Below are positions 7,870 to 16,828 of a stretch of 64,000 nucleotides of DNA, piece after piece. A program made the position numbers and the translations under genes. Every line of letters begins with the position of its first letter. Within the stretch, counting starts at the first letter, position 1. The notes beneath the pieces are model-generated. The model had not been told where the DNA came from. It saw nothing but the letters and a program-made list of their open reading frames with translations, and did no database searches. The DNA is from Flagellimonas amoyensis (GTDB taxonomy: Bacteria > Bacteroidota > Bacteroidia > Flavobacteriales > Flavobacteriaceae), in the NCBI RefSeq assembly GCF_003058265.1, contig NZ_QBUK01000004.1, forward strand, positions 62,001-126,000, given 5' to 3'.

Positions 7870-10800
7870 TTAGAATCCCACTTTAAGATTTAAACCCAGA
7901 CTTCTTGTTAGAGGAGGAGCATTATATTCCAATCCTACTTGTTCTGTCGCAGTACCAGTGGTCACCTCTGGATCAAATGAAGCTTTTCTGGAAAGGAAAA
8001 ATAGGTTACTTCCCACCACGCTTAATTGAGCCCGGGCCATGCCTGTTCCATTTAGCAATTTGGAAGGCAAGGAATATCCAAGCGAGAATTCACGCAAACG
8101 GATGTTGGATGCATCCTCTACAAATGCCTCACCAATGGGCTGCTCTCCGTTACCCAACGTTTTCCACAACAATTGTGAACTGATTGGAATGTCATTTGGG
8201 GTTCCGTCTTCCTTGACCGCTCCATTGGAGCCCAATACATTCTGGCCCACAATAAGACTTCCGTCACGCCCTGCAACCGTTTGTTGCAATAGACCGTTGG
8301 AGGCCAAATTAGCCAATGTCTGCGAAATTACAGTACCTCCTTGTCTTATATCTATCAGGAAGCTCAACTGTATGTTTTTGTAGCTGAACGTGTTTCTGAT
8401 ACCTGCTAAAAAGTCGGGGTTAAAGTTGGCTACCTTAACAGTTTTCCCGTCGGTAAACAATGGAAGACCATTTGCCCCAACGATAATTCTTCCTTCATCA
8501 TCCCTTTGGAAACCTCTTGCATAAATATCGCCAAATTGGGATCCCACCGTCAATTGTACGTTTCGTATACCGAAATTGGTGTTACCGATGGACAACCTGT
8601 CTATCCCCTCAGCAAGTTCCAATATTTCACTTTCATTCTTTGAAAAGTTGGCAGTGATGTCCCAGTTGAAATTAGCGGTACGAACCGGACTACCCGTCAA
8701 GATCACCTCGATACCTTTGTTCTGTACATCGGCACCGTTAATGAAACGCTGTCTTGCACCAGAACCTAGAGGTACATCCTGTGCAAAAATTTGGTCCCTA
8801 CTATTCGTTTTATACAAACTAAGGTCAAGACCCAAACGGCTATTGAAGAAACGGGCATCCAAACCAAGTTCAGTAGAAACCGTATTTTCAGATTTCAGAT
8901 CTTCATTAGGCAAAATAGGGGACAAATAGATAAGTTCACCTATACGGAGCTGTGCACTTCGGGCCAAGTTAAAGGCACCTGTATCATTTCCTACTTCAGC
9001 ATAGGAACCACGAAGTTTTAAATAATTGAATCCTTCTCCAAATTCAAAGAAATCAGAAATAACAGCACTTAAACCCGCTGAGTAGTAACCATAACTTCTA
9101 TTTTGCGATGGCAAGGTGGAACTCCAGTCGTTACGATAGGTAAGATCCAAGAAAATGGCATCCTTGTAACCCAATTGCCCAAAACCGTATAGAGATTGTA
9201 CTTCTTTTCTATCGATACCTTCCGTAACCTGTAGGTTTATGGCATTTGATATCGCAAAAAGGTTCGGGATATTCAACCCGTTATTGTTGGTGATCAAATA
9301 CTTACCTGACACCTGGCGGTTATTTCCACCGAAATTCACATTGAAATTAAAATCTTCCGAAATAGTGTCTTCATAGGACAACAGGAAGTCACTGTTCCAA
9401 TCATACCTTTGGTTATTCTGGGTACCGTAATTTCCATTTGGGGCAATGATGTAAGTGTCATTGTAGTTCCTGATATCATATGTAGTTCCAGAATTTTCAA
9501 AAGCACTACGGGCCATTAATTTCAATTTATCAGTGAAATTATAGGTCAACGAAGCATACGTTAAAATCCTATTGTCAACTTGCTCGTTCAAGTTTCTGTT
9601 GGCCAACCAGAATGGGTTTTGTCCAAGGTTGGCTCCAGGGGCGTATGAGTTTTGTCTCAAGTTCCCGTCAGCATCAACAAAATCATAATTGCGCAAATCC
9701 GATATCCTGATATTGGTAGGGATATTGTAAACCAATCCCCAAGGACCCGTTCCAACTTCATTGTAAAGGTTGGTCCTGATATAGTTAACCTTGGCATCCA
9801 ACACCAATTTTTCATCAAGGAATTTTTGACTTCCCTTAAGAGATATATTATGCCTTTTAAGTTCGTTTCCTGGCATAATTCCAACCCTATTTTCAAAGGT
9901 GTAACCAAAATACAATTGAGATAGCTTGCTTCCTGTCCTTGCAGAAATATTATAGGCCTGGGTGGATCCAGTCTGCATAAAATCCTTGAATCTGCCAGGA
10001 TTGGCACTATAAGGAATGGTCGTGCCTTGGTCCGCCGGATCCAATGACCAGTTAGGAGCCTCAAATCCGGTCAACTCCTGACCCCAAGACTCCAAACTAT
10101 TGATCAACGGTGACCCACCTTCATTATAAAAGGAACCATTTATACCCTGACCAAACTGATTTTGGTAGTCCCAAAGAATTTGGCCGGTCTCCATGGTATT
10201 GGTTATATTGATATCGATGCTTGAACGATCTACACCACCAGATTTAGTGGTCAATACAATAGCTCCGTTGTTCGCCCTTGACCCATAAAGTGCCGCAGCG
10301 TTTGCACCTTTCAATACACTGATTGAAGCAATGTCATCCGGGCTGATATCAGAAATGTCACCTCCAATTGGAACCCCATCAACCACATACAATGGCTCAC
10401 TGCTTCCGGAGATAGACCTGTTGCCCCTTAAATTCACACGGGAACCACCAGATACACCACGACCCGACCTTACTATGGAAAGACCTGCCACTTTACCGGC
10501 AAGGCTGTTCACCAAGTTTTGTACGGGACGTACTTCGTCTATTCCGTCCAAATCAACGTTTTGGGTGGAATAGGTCAACGATTTCTTTTGTCTTTTCACA
10601 CCCAATGCGGTAACCACCACTTCATCCAAAGTGGATGTACTGGGCTGCAACTGTACATTAAAGACACTTTGGCTGCCAATTTCGACTTCCAATGTATTGA
10701 AACCTAAATAAGACACCACCAAAATGGAGGCATCCGCAGATACAGTCAAACTAAAATTTCCATCAAAATCTGTTGTAGTACCATTCTGGGTACCTTTTAC

Positions 10801-11055
10801 AAATACAGTGGCCCCTGGCAAAGGCACACCCATATCATCAGTCACGACACCCGACACAGTGCTTTGGTCCAATTCAGCTGCCCCAGGGAGCAAGGACCCT
10901 TCATTCAAACCTTCCACACGCGCACCATACAAGGATGTTGTATTGGACGCCGCAAAGGCAAGCGAAGTAGTCGCCAGAAATAGGACCAACGCGAATCTAA
11001 AGCTTAGATCAAAAGAACATCCTAGGCTTTTTTTCAATTGAAAGTTACTCTTCAT
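7870..11055 (-). CDS. SusC/RagA-family TonB-dependent outer-membrane transporter
   Basis: Predicted 1061 residues. A signal peptide (about residues 1-36) is followed by a spacer of about 30 residues, then a carboxypeptidase-like regulatory domain (VSGVVTDDMGVPLPGATVFVKG), the TonB-contact segment DEVVVTALGVKRQKK, a plug domain (VDGVPIGGD, LKGANAAALYGSRANNGAI) and the barrel ending in SLGLNLKVGF. It is the first gene of the minus-strand locus and imports an oligosaccharide using TonB energy, with the downstream SusD as lid. A promoter-like sequence lies 62-94 bp upstream. The extra spacer between signal and regulatory domain is longer than in the SusC at 54525. Confidence 0.95.
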   Translation of the reverse strand: MKSNFQLKKSLGCSFDLSFRFALVLFLATTSLAFAASNTTSLYGARVEGLNEGSLLPGAAELDQSTVSGVVTDDMGVPLPGATVFVKGTQNGTTTDFDGNFSLTVSADASILVVSYLGFNTLEVEIGSQSVFNVQLQPSTSTLDEVVVTALGVKRQKKSLTYSTQNVDLDGIDEVRPVQNLVNSLAGKVAGLSIVRSGRGVSGGSRVNLRGNRSISGSSEPLYVVDGVPIGGDISDISPDDIASISVLKGANAAALYGSRANNGAIVLTTKSGGVDRSSIDINITNTMETGQILWDYQNQFGQGINGSFYNEGGSPLINSLESWGQELTGFEAPNWSLDPADQGTTIPYSANPGRFKDFMQTGSTQAYNISARTGSKLSQLYFGYTFENRVGIMPGNELKRHNISLKGSQKFLDEKLVLDAKVNYIRTNLYNEVGTGPWGLVYNIPTNIRISDLRNYDFVDADGNLRQNSYAPGANLGQNPFWLANRNLNEQVDNRILTYASLTYNFTDKLKLMARSAFENSGTTYDIRNYNDTYIIAPNGNYGTQNNQRYDWNSDFLLSYEDTISEDFNFNVNFGGNNRQVSGKYLITNNNGLNIPNLFAISNAINLQVTEGIDRKEVQSLYGFGQLGYKDAIFLDLTYRNDWSSTLPSQNRSYGYYSAGLSAVISDFFEFGEGFNYLKLRGSYAEVGNDTGAFNLARSAQLRIGELIYLSPILPNEDLKSENTVSTELGLDARFFNSRLGLDLSLYKTNSRDQIFAQDVPLGSGARQRFINGADVQNKGIEVILTGSPVRTANFNWDITANFSKNESEILELAEGIDRLSIGNTNFGIRNVQLTVGSQFGDIYARGFQRDDEGRIIVGANGLPLFTDGKTVKVANFNPDFLAGIRNTFSYKNIQLSFLIDIRQGGTVISQTLANLASNGLLQQTVAGRDGSLIVGQNVLGSNGAVKEDGTPNDIPISSQLLWKTLGNGEQPIGEAFVEDASNIRLREFSLGYSLPSKLLNGTGMARAQLSVVGSNLFFLSRKASFDPEVTTGTATEQVGLEYNAPPLTRSLGLNLKVGF

Positions 11056-11116
11056 AATTCTTGGTGTTTTGTTGGTTTTTCATAGGGAACATTAAAAAAA
11101 GGTTAATTAGATTCGA

Positions 11117-11149
11117 TAAATATACTATATAAAAATTTACAAAAGCAAA
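11117..11149 (-). promoter_or_regulatory. Candidate Bacteroidota-type promoter for the susC operon
   Basis: On the minus strand TTTG (11149-11146) is followed after 21 nt by TATATTTA (11124-11117), close to the TTG / TAnnTTTG consensus of Bacteroidota sigma factor promoters. It lies 62 bp before the susC start. Confidence 0.45.
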
Positions 11150-11467
11150 TTTTTCATAAAAATAAATTCAAAAAACAAAGTTTACGTAAGTTATTTTACT
11201 TTAAAAATAATATTATGAAAGTTTTAAATGAGATATATAAACCTTAAACCTATTGAAATATTTAACACATAAATAGCTACATAGAATACTTTTATTTTAT
11301 ATATTACTGTATATCAGCATTTTAAAAAATAGCCCTTATATAGCCCTTAACCTCAAAGTAAACATTTCAACACTTAAAGAACACTCGGAACACCTATGCA
11401 TAATGCGTATATCGAGCATCATATTATAGTTACAGTGATCAACAAACCTACATTATATAAGGTATTG

Positions 11468-11484
11468 AAACTTTATAAAAGTTT
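11468..11484. promoter_or_regulatory. 7-3-7 inverted repeat, candidate operator upstream of agaS
   Basis: AAACTTT-ATA-AAAGTTT is a perfect palindrome with a 3-nt spacer, about 30 bp upstream of the -7 box at 11513. It is a candidate binding site, perhaps for the DeoR protein encoded at 18993. Palindromes arise easily in such AT-rich DNA, hence the low confidence. Confidence 0.3.
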
Positions 11485-11512
11485 TTATCTTTCATAACGT
11501 TTTATTATTTTA

Positions 11513-11520
11513 TATATTTG
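11513..11520 (+). promoter_or_regulatory. Candidate -7 promoter element for the agaS operon
   Basis: TATATTTG is an exact match to TAnnTTTG, 59 bp before the agaS ATG. No clear TTG element was found 17-23 nt upstream, which would suit an activator-dependent promoter. Confidence 0.45.
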
Positions 11521-11579
11521 CTTTTTAAACACGAATTAAATTTCAATTTCCATTTTAAATACATAACTAACCATAAACT

Positions 11580-12710
11580 ATGAAGCCTAGTAATACTGAA
11601 TTGGAAATAGCAGCGCAGCCAAGATTATGGCTCGAGACTTTTTCGATTGTTGAAAAACAGCGATTGGAGATCTCTGCATTTCTAAATAACTGTCTTACCT
11701 CAAAGGATCTGGACATTATCCTGACCGGAGCTGGCTCATCTGCTTTTATAGGAGAGGTGCTTTACAAATACTTTCAGCGCAACTTACATAGGGAGACTCG
11801 GGCCATAGCCACAACAGACCTTATATCCCACCCCAGCGATCACTTCCAAAAGGACACACCTACCCTAATGGTGTCTTTTGCCCGTTCTGGCGATAGTCCG
11901 GAAAGCTTGGCGGCGGTGAACTTGGGCGAGAAAGTGTGCGACAAGATATTCCACTTGATCATCACCTGCAGTCCCGAAGGACAGCTGGCACTGAATGCCA
12001 ACAGCGAAAACTCCTATGTGTTGTTTATGCCCGCGGAGGCAAATGACAAGGGACTTGCCATGACAGGGTCTTTTTCCACGATGTTATTGGCCGGTTTATT
12101 GGTTTCTGACCTTTCCAATTTGGAACGAAACAAGGATTATGTGTCCAAATTGTCCGCTTATGGCGATACCATACTTGGAAAATACGCCGAAAGCCTTCAA
12201 AAAATGGCGGCCCTTTCATTTCACAGGATCGTGTTTTTGGGTTCTGGCTCCCTTAAAGGCATTGCAAGGGAATCCCAGTTGAAGGTCACTGAACTGAGCA
12301 ACGGACAGGTCATTGGAAAATATGACTCCTTCTTGGGATTGAGGCACGGGCCAAAAGCTGTCATTGATGGCTCCACCTTGGTGGTGTACCTATTCTCCAC
12401 CGATGACTATGTGAACAAGTACGAGTATGACCTTGTGCGCTCCATCAACGACCAGAAGGAAAAAATGGCCGAAATAGGGGTTGCTGAAGTACTCAAGTCA
12501 CCTGACGAGATCACTTTGGACCTGACCATTGAAGTGGCCAATTCCATTGCAATTCCCGAAGAGTACTTTGCTGTATGCGCTGTGCTTCCCGGTCAATTGT
12601 TGGGACTGTACAAATCCATCAACCTGGGCCTTTCGCCCGATTCCCCTTCGGTGAACAAATCCATCAACAGGGTGGTCCAAGGGGTCAAAATATATCACAA
12701 AAAGCCATAG
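11580..12710 (+). CDS. agaS: AgaS-type SIS-domain sugar isomerase/deaminase
   Basis: Predicted 376-residue cytoplasmic protein with tandem SIS domains, at about residues 35-190 and 215-360. Motifs include ILTGAGSSAFIGEVLYKYF, SFARSGDSPES and the second-domain LGSGSLKGIARESQLKVTEL followed by DSFLGLRHGPKAVID. This matches the AgaS group, which converts galactosamine-6-phosphate to tagatose-6-phosphate plus ammonia. Proteins of this group are often named tagatose-6-phosphate ketose/aldose isomerase. The downstream PfkB kinase and class II aldolase complete a kinase-aldolase route from the ketose phosphate. It opens an operon divergent from the SusCD locus. Substrate assignment rests on family resemblance. 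SIS isomerases of other sugars are possible. Confidence 0.8.
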   Translation: MKPSNTELEIAAQPRLWLETFSIVEKQRLEISAFLNNCLTSKDLDIILTGAGSSAFIGEVLYKYFQRNLHRETRAIATTDLISHPSDHFQKDTPTLMVSFARSGDSPESLAAVNLGEKVCDKIFHLIITCSPEGQLALNANSENSYVLFMPAEANDKGLAMTGSFSTMLLAGLLVSDLSNLERNKDYVSKLSAYGDTILGKYAESLQKMAALSFHRIVFLGSGSLKGIARESQLKVTELSNGQVIGKYDSFLGLRHGPKAVIDGSTLVVYLFSTDDYVNKYEYDLVRSINDQKEKMAEIGVAEVLKSPDEITLDLTIEVANSIAIPEEYFAVCAVLPGQLLGLYKSINLGLSPDSPSVNKSINRVVQGVKIYHKKP

Positions 12711-12854
12711 TTCCCCCATTTATACCATGCCCATCAAAACCTCTAAATATACGTATTGCCACACCCCTCAGAACAGGTCCAAAACAAAATGTTTCGACTA
12801 TCTTAAACCTGTAGAAATGGATTGCTTCGGCAAAAACCGAATAAACTAGGAAAA

Positions 12855-13811
12855 ATGGCAAAGAAGTTTGATGTTATTGTGGTAGGGGAATTGAATATCG
12901 ACTTGATACTCAATCAAATCATGGGCTTTCCCAAAGTGGGCAAGGAGATCTTGGCCAATGAAATGGAATTCACACTGGGAAGTTCGTCAGCCATTTGCGC
13001 AAGTAATCTTAGCTCCCTAGGGTTGAACGTAGGATTTATCGGGAAGCTGGGAGATGATATTTTTGGTCGGTTCATCATTGAAAAATTAAAGGAAAAAGGG
13101 GTCGACACCTCCATGGTCATTGTGGATGACACGATGAAAACCGGTGTCACCGTGGCCCTTAGCTATGATGAAGACAGGGCAATGGCCACCTATCCCGGGG
13201 CCATGTCACATTTGACCGTGGACGACATTGATGAGGATTGTTTGAAAAATACCAAACACGTACATTTTTCCTCCTATTTTTTACAACCGGGATTCAAGGA
13301 CAAACTGCATTTGCTCTTTCAAAAAGCAAAAAATGCCGGTGCCACGACTTCGATGGACGTACAGTGGGATCCAGCCGAAAAATGGGATTTGAATTTGGAG
13401 GAAATACTTCCCCATGTGGATGTTTTCCTTCCGAATATTATTGAACTTCAAAGCCTTACCAGAAAAACGGATATCTCTGCCGCCATCGATAGCCTTCAGA
13501 ACAGCAACGGTTTTATCGCCGTGAAATGTGGTAGTAGAGGGTCGGTCTTGTTCCACGACGGCAAGCAAATTTCCAAACCACCATTCCTACACGACAATGT
13601 AGTGGATACCATTGGGGCCGGCGACAGTTTCAATGCAGGCTACATCTACAAATTCATACAAGGGAAATCCCCGGAAACCTGTCTGGAATTCGGGAACCTG
13701 ATCGGTGCGATTTCAACCACAAAACCTGGGGGAACCGCAGCATTCACAAATCTTGAAGACATTCTAAAAACTGCCGCGAACAGTTTTAATTATTACGATA
13801 CAGAACAATGA
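12855..13811 (+). CDS. PfkB-family carbohydrate kinase
   Basis: Predicted 318 residues. The ATG at 12855 (MAKKFDVIVVGELNIDLIL) follows AGGAAAA and is preferred over an upstream in-frame ATG at 12822, which would add 11 residues not typical of the fold. The ribokinase signatures are present: an N-terminal GELNIDLIL with a GSSSAICASNLSSLG loop, and the C-terminal DTIGAGDSFNAGYIY with the catalytic Asp and anion hole. It overlaps the aldolase gene by 4 bp (ATGA), so the two are translationally coupled. Inferred role: phosphorylation of the ketose phosphate made by the AgaS-type enzyme (for example tagatose-6-phosphate to the 1,6-bisphosphate). A ribokinase-like sugar specificity cannot be excluded. 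Confidence 0.85.
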   Translation: MAKKFDVIVVGELNIDLILNQIMGFPKVGKEILANEMEFTLGSSSAICASNLSSLGLNVGFIGKLGDDIFGRFIIEKLKEKGVDTSMVIVDDTMKTGVTVALSYDEDRAMATYPGAMSHLTVDDIDEDCLKNTKHVHFSSYFLQPGFKDKLHLLFQKAKNAGATTSMDVQWDPAEKWDLNLEEILPHVDVFLPNIIELQSLTRKTDISAAIDSLQNSNGFIAVKCGSRGSVLFHDGKQISKPPFLHDNVVDTIGAGDSFNAGYIYKFIQGKSPETCLEFGNLIGAISTTKPGGTAAFTNLEDILKTAANSFNYYDTEQ

Positions 13812-14644
13812 GATTACAAGAAAAATTTTTGGAGTTGAGAAGCAAACGCCAAGGGATACTTGCCACAAATTTCTACAATTTTGAGACGTTGCAAGGCACC
13901 CTAATGGCCGCCAAAAGCATGGATCAACCCCTCATTTTGCAACTTACCAGAAGCTCCATCGAATACATGGGACTGCCCGTGGCATTTAATCTGGCCAAAT
14001 CGATGTTGGAGTACCACCACGTGGAAGGTTGGATACACCTAGATCATGGAGATTCGTATGAATTGGTAAAAGAATGTCTGGAAATAGGTTTCGATTCTGT
14101 GATGATCGATGCCAGCGAAAAGCCATTTGAAGAAAATATTGCCATCACCAGCAAAGTAGTTCAACTGGCCCAGCAATATGGCGCCAATGTGGAGGCAGAA
14201 CTCGGATATATTGCCAAACTGGGCCAGGGCAAGAGCAAAGGCGCATTTACCAGTCCCGCGGAGGCCAAGGAATTTGTGGAAGCGACCGGAGTGGACGCCC
14301 TGGCAATCGCCATCGGTACCGCCCATGGTTTTTATGACAGTGAACCGGAACTGCAATTGGAAATATTGTCCCAAATCGCAGAAGCTACAACAGCTACCCT
14401 GGTGCTTCACGGAAGTTCGGGCGTTCCTGCGGAAGCCTTGAAAAATGCCGTGGATCGAGGAATCTGTAAAATAAACCTTGCCACGGAAATAAAGAATATT
14501 TTCATGCAGACCCTAAAATCTTCCCTGTCCTCTTCCGATGAAATAGATCTAAGAAAAGTATTTCCAAAAGCCACCGAACAGATCACGGAACTTGTCAAGG
14601 AAAAATTGGAAATCGTAAAAAACACTGCAACGTTACGCGCATAA
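13808..14644 (+). CDS. Class II (zinc) ketose-bisphosphate aldolase, KbaY/GatY/Fba type
   Basis: Predicted 278 residues. Zinc and substrate motifs of the family are visible: WIHLDHGDSYELV (first metal His and catalytic Asp), GFDSVMIDASEKPFEENI, NVEAELGYI, AIGTAHG and LVLHGSSGVP, with the terminal GICKINLATEI. Such enzymes split fructose- or tagatose-1,6-bisphosphate, or related sugars, to dihydroxyacetone phosphate and an aldehyde. The 4-bp overlap with the PfkB gene and the AgaS gene upstream indicate a dedicated catabolic aldolase rather than the glycolytic enzyme. Tagatose-bisphosphate is the most economical guess. Confidence 0.87.
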   Translation: MRLQEKFLELRSKRQGILATNFYNFETLQGTLMAAKSMDQPLILQLTRSSIEYMGLPVAFNLAKSMLEYHHVEGWIHLDHGDSYELVKECLEIGFDSVMIDASEKPFEENIAITSKVVQLAQQYGANVEAELGYIAKLGQGKSKGAFTSPAEAKEFVEATGVDALAIAIGTAHGFYDSEPELQLEILSQIAEATTATLVLHGSSGVPAEALKNAVDRGICKINLATEIKNIFMQTLKSSLSSSDEIDLRKVFPKATEQITELVKEKLEIVKNTATLRA

Positions 14645-14654
14645 ACAAGTCTTG

Positions 14655-15779
14655 ATGGATGCCATTTCGCTAACCCAACAATTGATTGAATTCAACACCG
14701 TGAACCCTCCCGGTAATGAAGAAGAAATTGCACGTTTTTTGGGTGAAATTCTATCCGGCCATGGTTTTACCGTGGAATATCCCAAGCACGCGGAACATCG
14801 CTTGAATTTGGTCGCTACCAAAGGACTGTCCGAAGAAAAACTGCCCATTGTATTGTCCGGTCATTTGGATGTTGTTCCCCTAGGAGCCGAAAAATGGTCC
14901 GTAGATCCATTTGGTAGGGAAATAAAAGGCGACAAACTCTACGGAAGGGGCTCCACCGATATGAAAGCCGGTGTTGCCGCCATGACCATTGCCGCTATTG
15001 AAAGTTTTGAAAAAGATGCGCCCCTCGGAGGTGTCAAATTGGTATTTACTGCTGATGAAGAATTGGGATGCCGAGGTGCGAAACAGCTTTGCGACAGCGG
15101 TTACGACATTGGTAGGGCCAGTGCCCTCATCATCGGCGAACCAACGGCCAACACACCTTATCTGGCGCATAAAGGAGGCCTGTACCTCAATGCAAAGACC
15201 ACAGGCGTAACGGCACACTCTTCCATGCCGGAATTGGGTGAAAATGCCATTTACAAAGCGGCACGGGCCGTCACCAAGATTGAAAACCTGACCTTCAAGG
15301 CCGTTCAAGACGATACCCTCGGATTTCCCACCATCAACGTGGGGTATATGCAAGGGGGCCTTAACCTGAATTCCGTGCCAGACAAGGCCGAATTCACCAT
15401 TGACATCCGGTCCACGACCAAACTGGCCAATAGCGAAGCGTTCCAACAATTGAAAGCATTGGTCGGAGATGAAGTTTCCATTGAAAAATTGGTGGATTTG
15501 AATGCCATCGCCACACCGGTCGAACACCCATTCATACAACTTATATCCGAGATATGCGGTATTGACTATCGCAAGGAAGGAACCAAAAAATCGGCTCCCT
15601 ATCTCACGGATGCCTCTGTATTGACACCCTGGTTGGACCACGCTCCCACCCTAATATTGGGACCTGGAGAACCTTCCATGGCCCATAAAATCGATGAGTA
15701 TTGCCATGTTTCCAAAATTTTGGAAGCCGTGGAACTCTACAAACAAATTATTCTAAAAAACGGTAAACGAAGCGAATGA
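14655..15779 (+). CDS. M20-family metallo-deacylase/peptidase (ArgE/DapE type)
   Basis: Predicted 374 residues from the ATG at 14655; a TTG one codon earlier is possible but unnecessary. M20 hallmarks: VLSGHLDVVPLG (metal His plus Asp), GRGSTDMKAG (bridging Asp), FTADEELGC (general base Glu and metal Glu), GEPTANTPYLAHKGG, and near the C-terminus GPGEPSMAHKIDEYC with the last metal His. Family members remove acetyl or succinyl groups from amino acids, or cut peptides. It lies 10 bp after the aldolase and overlaps the next gene by 4 bp. In an AgaS operon one would expect an N-acetylhexosamine-phosphate deacetylase of the NagA type; none is present, so this protein may fill that role. That is inference only. 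Confidence 0.85.
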   Translation: MDAISLTQQLIEFNTVNPPGNEEEIARFLGEILSGHGFTVEYPKHAEHRLNLVATKGLSEEKLPIVLSGHLDVVPLGAEKWSVDPFGREIKGDKLYGRGSTDMKAGVAAMTIAAIESFEKDAPLGGVKLVFTADEELGCRGAKQLCDSGYDIGRASALIIGEPTANTPYLAHKGGLYLNAKTTGVTAHSSMPELGENAIYKAARAVTKIENLTFKAVQDDTLGFPTINVGYMQGGLNLNSVPDKAEFTIDIRSTTKLANSEAFQQLKALVGDEVSIEKLVDLNAIATPVEHPFIQLISEICGIDYRKEGTKKSAPYLTDASVLTPWLDHAPTLILGPGEPSMAHKIDEYCHVSKILEAVELYKQIILKNGKRSE

Positions 15780-16813
15780 ACACATATCCTAAAAAGTATG
15801 CAAATGAGGTCGAATTGGAAGAGGCACTGTCGCGCCCCGCTCCAGAGCTGATTACCATGATGAAGTCGCTTGAGGGCGACATTATGCTATTGGGCGTAGC
15901 CGGAAAAATGGGAATATCCATGGCCATTATGGCGAAACGCGCCACTGAGGAAGCGGGAGTTGCCAAACGCGTTATCGGGGTATCCCGTTTCAGTTCGCCC
16001 ACCAGCAGAACTTACTTGGAAGAAAATGGCGTTGAGACCATAGCCGGTGACCTTTTGAACCTTGACTTTGTCCAAAGCCTTCCAGATATTAAAAACATTA
16101 TCTATCTGGTCGGATTCAAATTTGGCACGGAAGGCAAGCAGCCCACTACTTGGGCCATGAATGCCTTCTTGCCGGGACTTATCGTGGACAAGTTCAAAGA
16201 TTCCAAGATCGCGGCCCTATCCACCGGATGTGTATATCCTCTTGTTCCCATCAATTCAGGGGGTTCCAAAGAGACCGATACCCCTCTACCGGTTGGCGAA
16301 TACGCACAATCCTGTTTGGGAAGAGAGCGGATGTTCGAATATGGCAGCAATCAAAATGGCACCGAAATAGTGCTCATCAGATTGAACTATGCCGTGGAAA
16401 TGCGATACGGTGTTTTGGTGGATATCGCCCAGAAAGTCTACAACGAAGAGGTCATCGATTTGGCCATGGGCCATGTCAACGTCATCTGGCAAGGAGACGC
16501 CAACAATTTAATCCTCAGAAGCCTTTCCCTTTGCGAATCGCCCGTCATAGCCTTGAATATCAGCGGAGAAGATACCGTTACGGTTGCCTCGATTGCCAAA
16601 AGACTGGGAGAATTTATGGGCAAGACCCCAAAATTTTCTGGAACCGAGGCAGATTCAGCCCTACTTTCCAATGTATCCAAGAGCAAAGAGCTATTGGGTT
16701 CACCAGAAATGGCATTGGACACCGTTTTGGAATGGACAGCACACTGGATGATGGAGGACAAGCCGCTCTTGGGAAAAGCAACCCATTTTGAAGTCAGGGA
16801 CGGCAAATACTAA
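15776..16813 (+). CDS. Epimerase-like extended SDR with altered active site
   Basis: Predicted 345 residues with a Rossmann GxxGxxG at GVAGKMG (about residues 41-47) and the extended-SDR landmark STGCVYPLVP. In typical NAD-dependent epimerases the following motif is YxxxK. Here it reads EYAQSCLGRERMFEY, so the Tyr is kept but the expected Lys is Cys. It therefore may not perform the usual hydride-transfer chemistry, or it may use another base. It overlaps the M20 gene by 4 bp and is followed after 15 bp by a DapA-like aldolase, suggesting consecutive pathway steps. Cytoplasmic; substrate unknown. Confidence 0.75.
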   Translation: MNTYPKKYANEVELEEALSRPAPELITMMKSLEGDIMLLGVAGKMGISMAIMAKRATEEAGVAKRVIGVSRFSSPTSRTYLEENGVETIAGDLLNLDFVQSLPDIKNIIYLVGFKFGTEGKQPTTWAMNAFLPGLIVDKFKDSKIAALSTGCVYPLVPINSGGSKETDTPLPVGEYAQSCLGRERMFEYGSNQNGTEIVLIRLNYAVEMRYGVLVDIAQKVYNEEVIDLAMGHVNVIWQGDANNLILRSLSLCESPVIALNISGEDTVTVASIAKRLGEFMGKTPKFSGTEADSALLSNVSKSKELLGSPEMALDTVLEWTAHWMMEDKPLLGKATHFEVRDGKY

Positions 16814-16828
16814 TTTTTACACCCAACC

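Larger units (their letters stand above)
11056..11579. other. 523-bp AT-rich divergent control region between susC and agaS
   Basis: No coding potential is seen. The region is strongly AT-rich compared with the flanking genes and contains candidate promoters for both directions (11117-11149 minus, 11513-11520 plus) and a 7-3-7 inverted repeat at 11468-11484. Its length and shared use suggest joint control of the uptake locus and the catabolic operon. No regulator gene lies within it. Confidence 0.7.
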
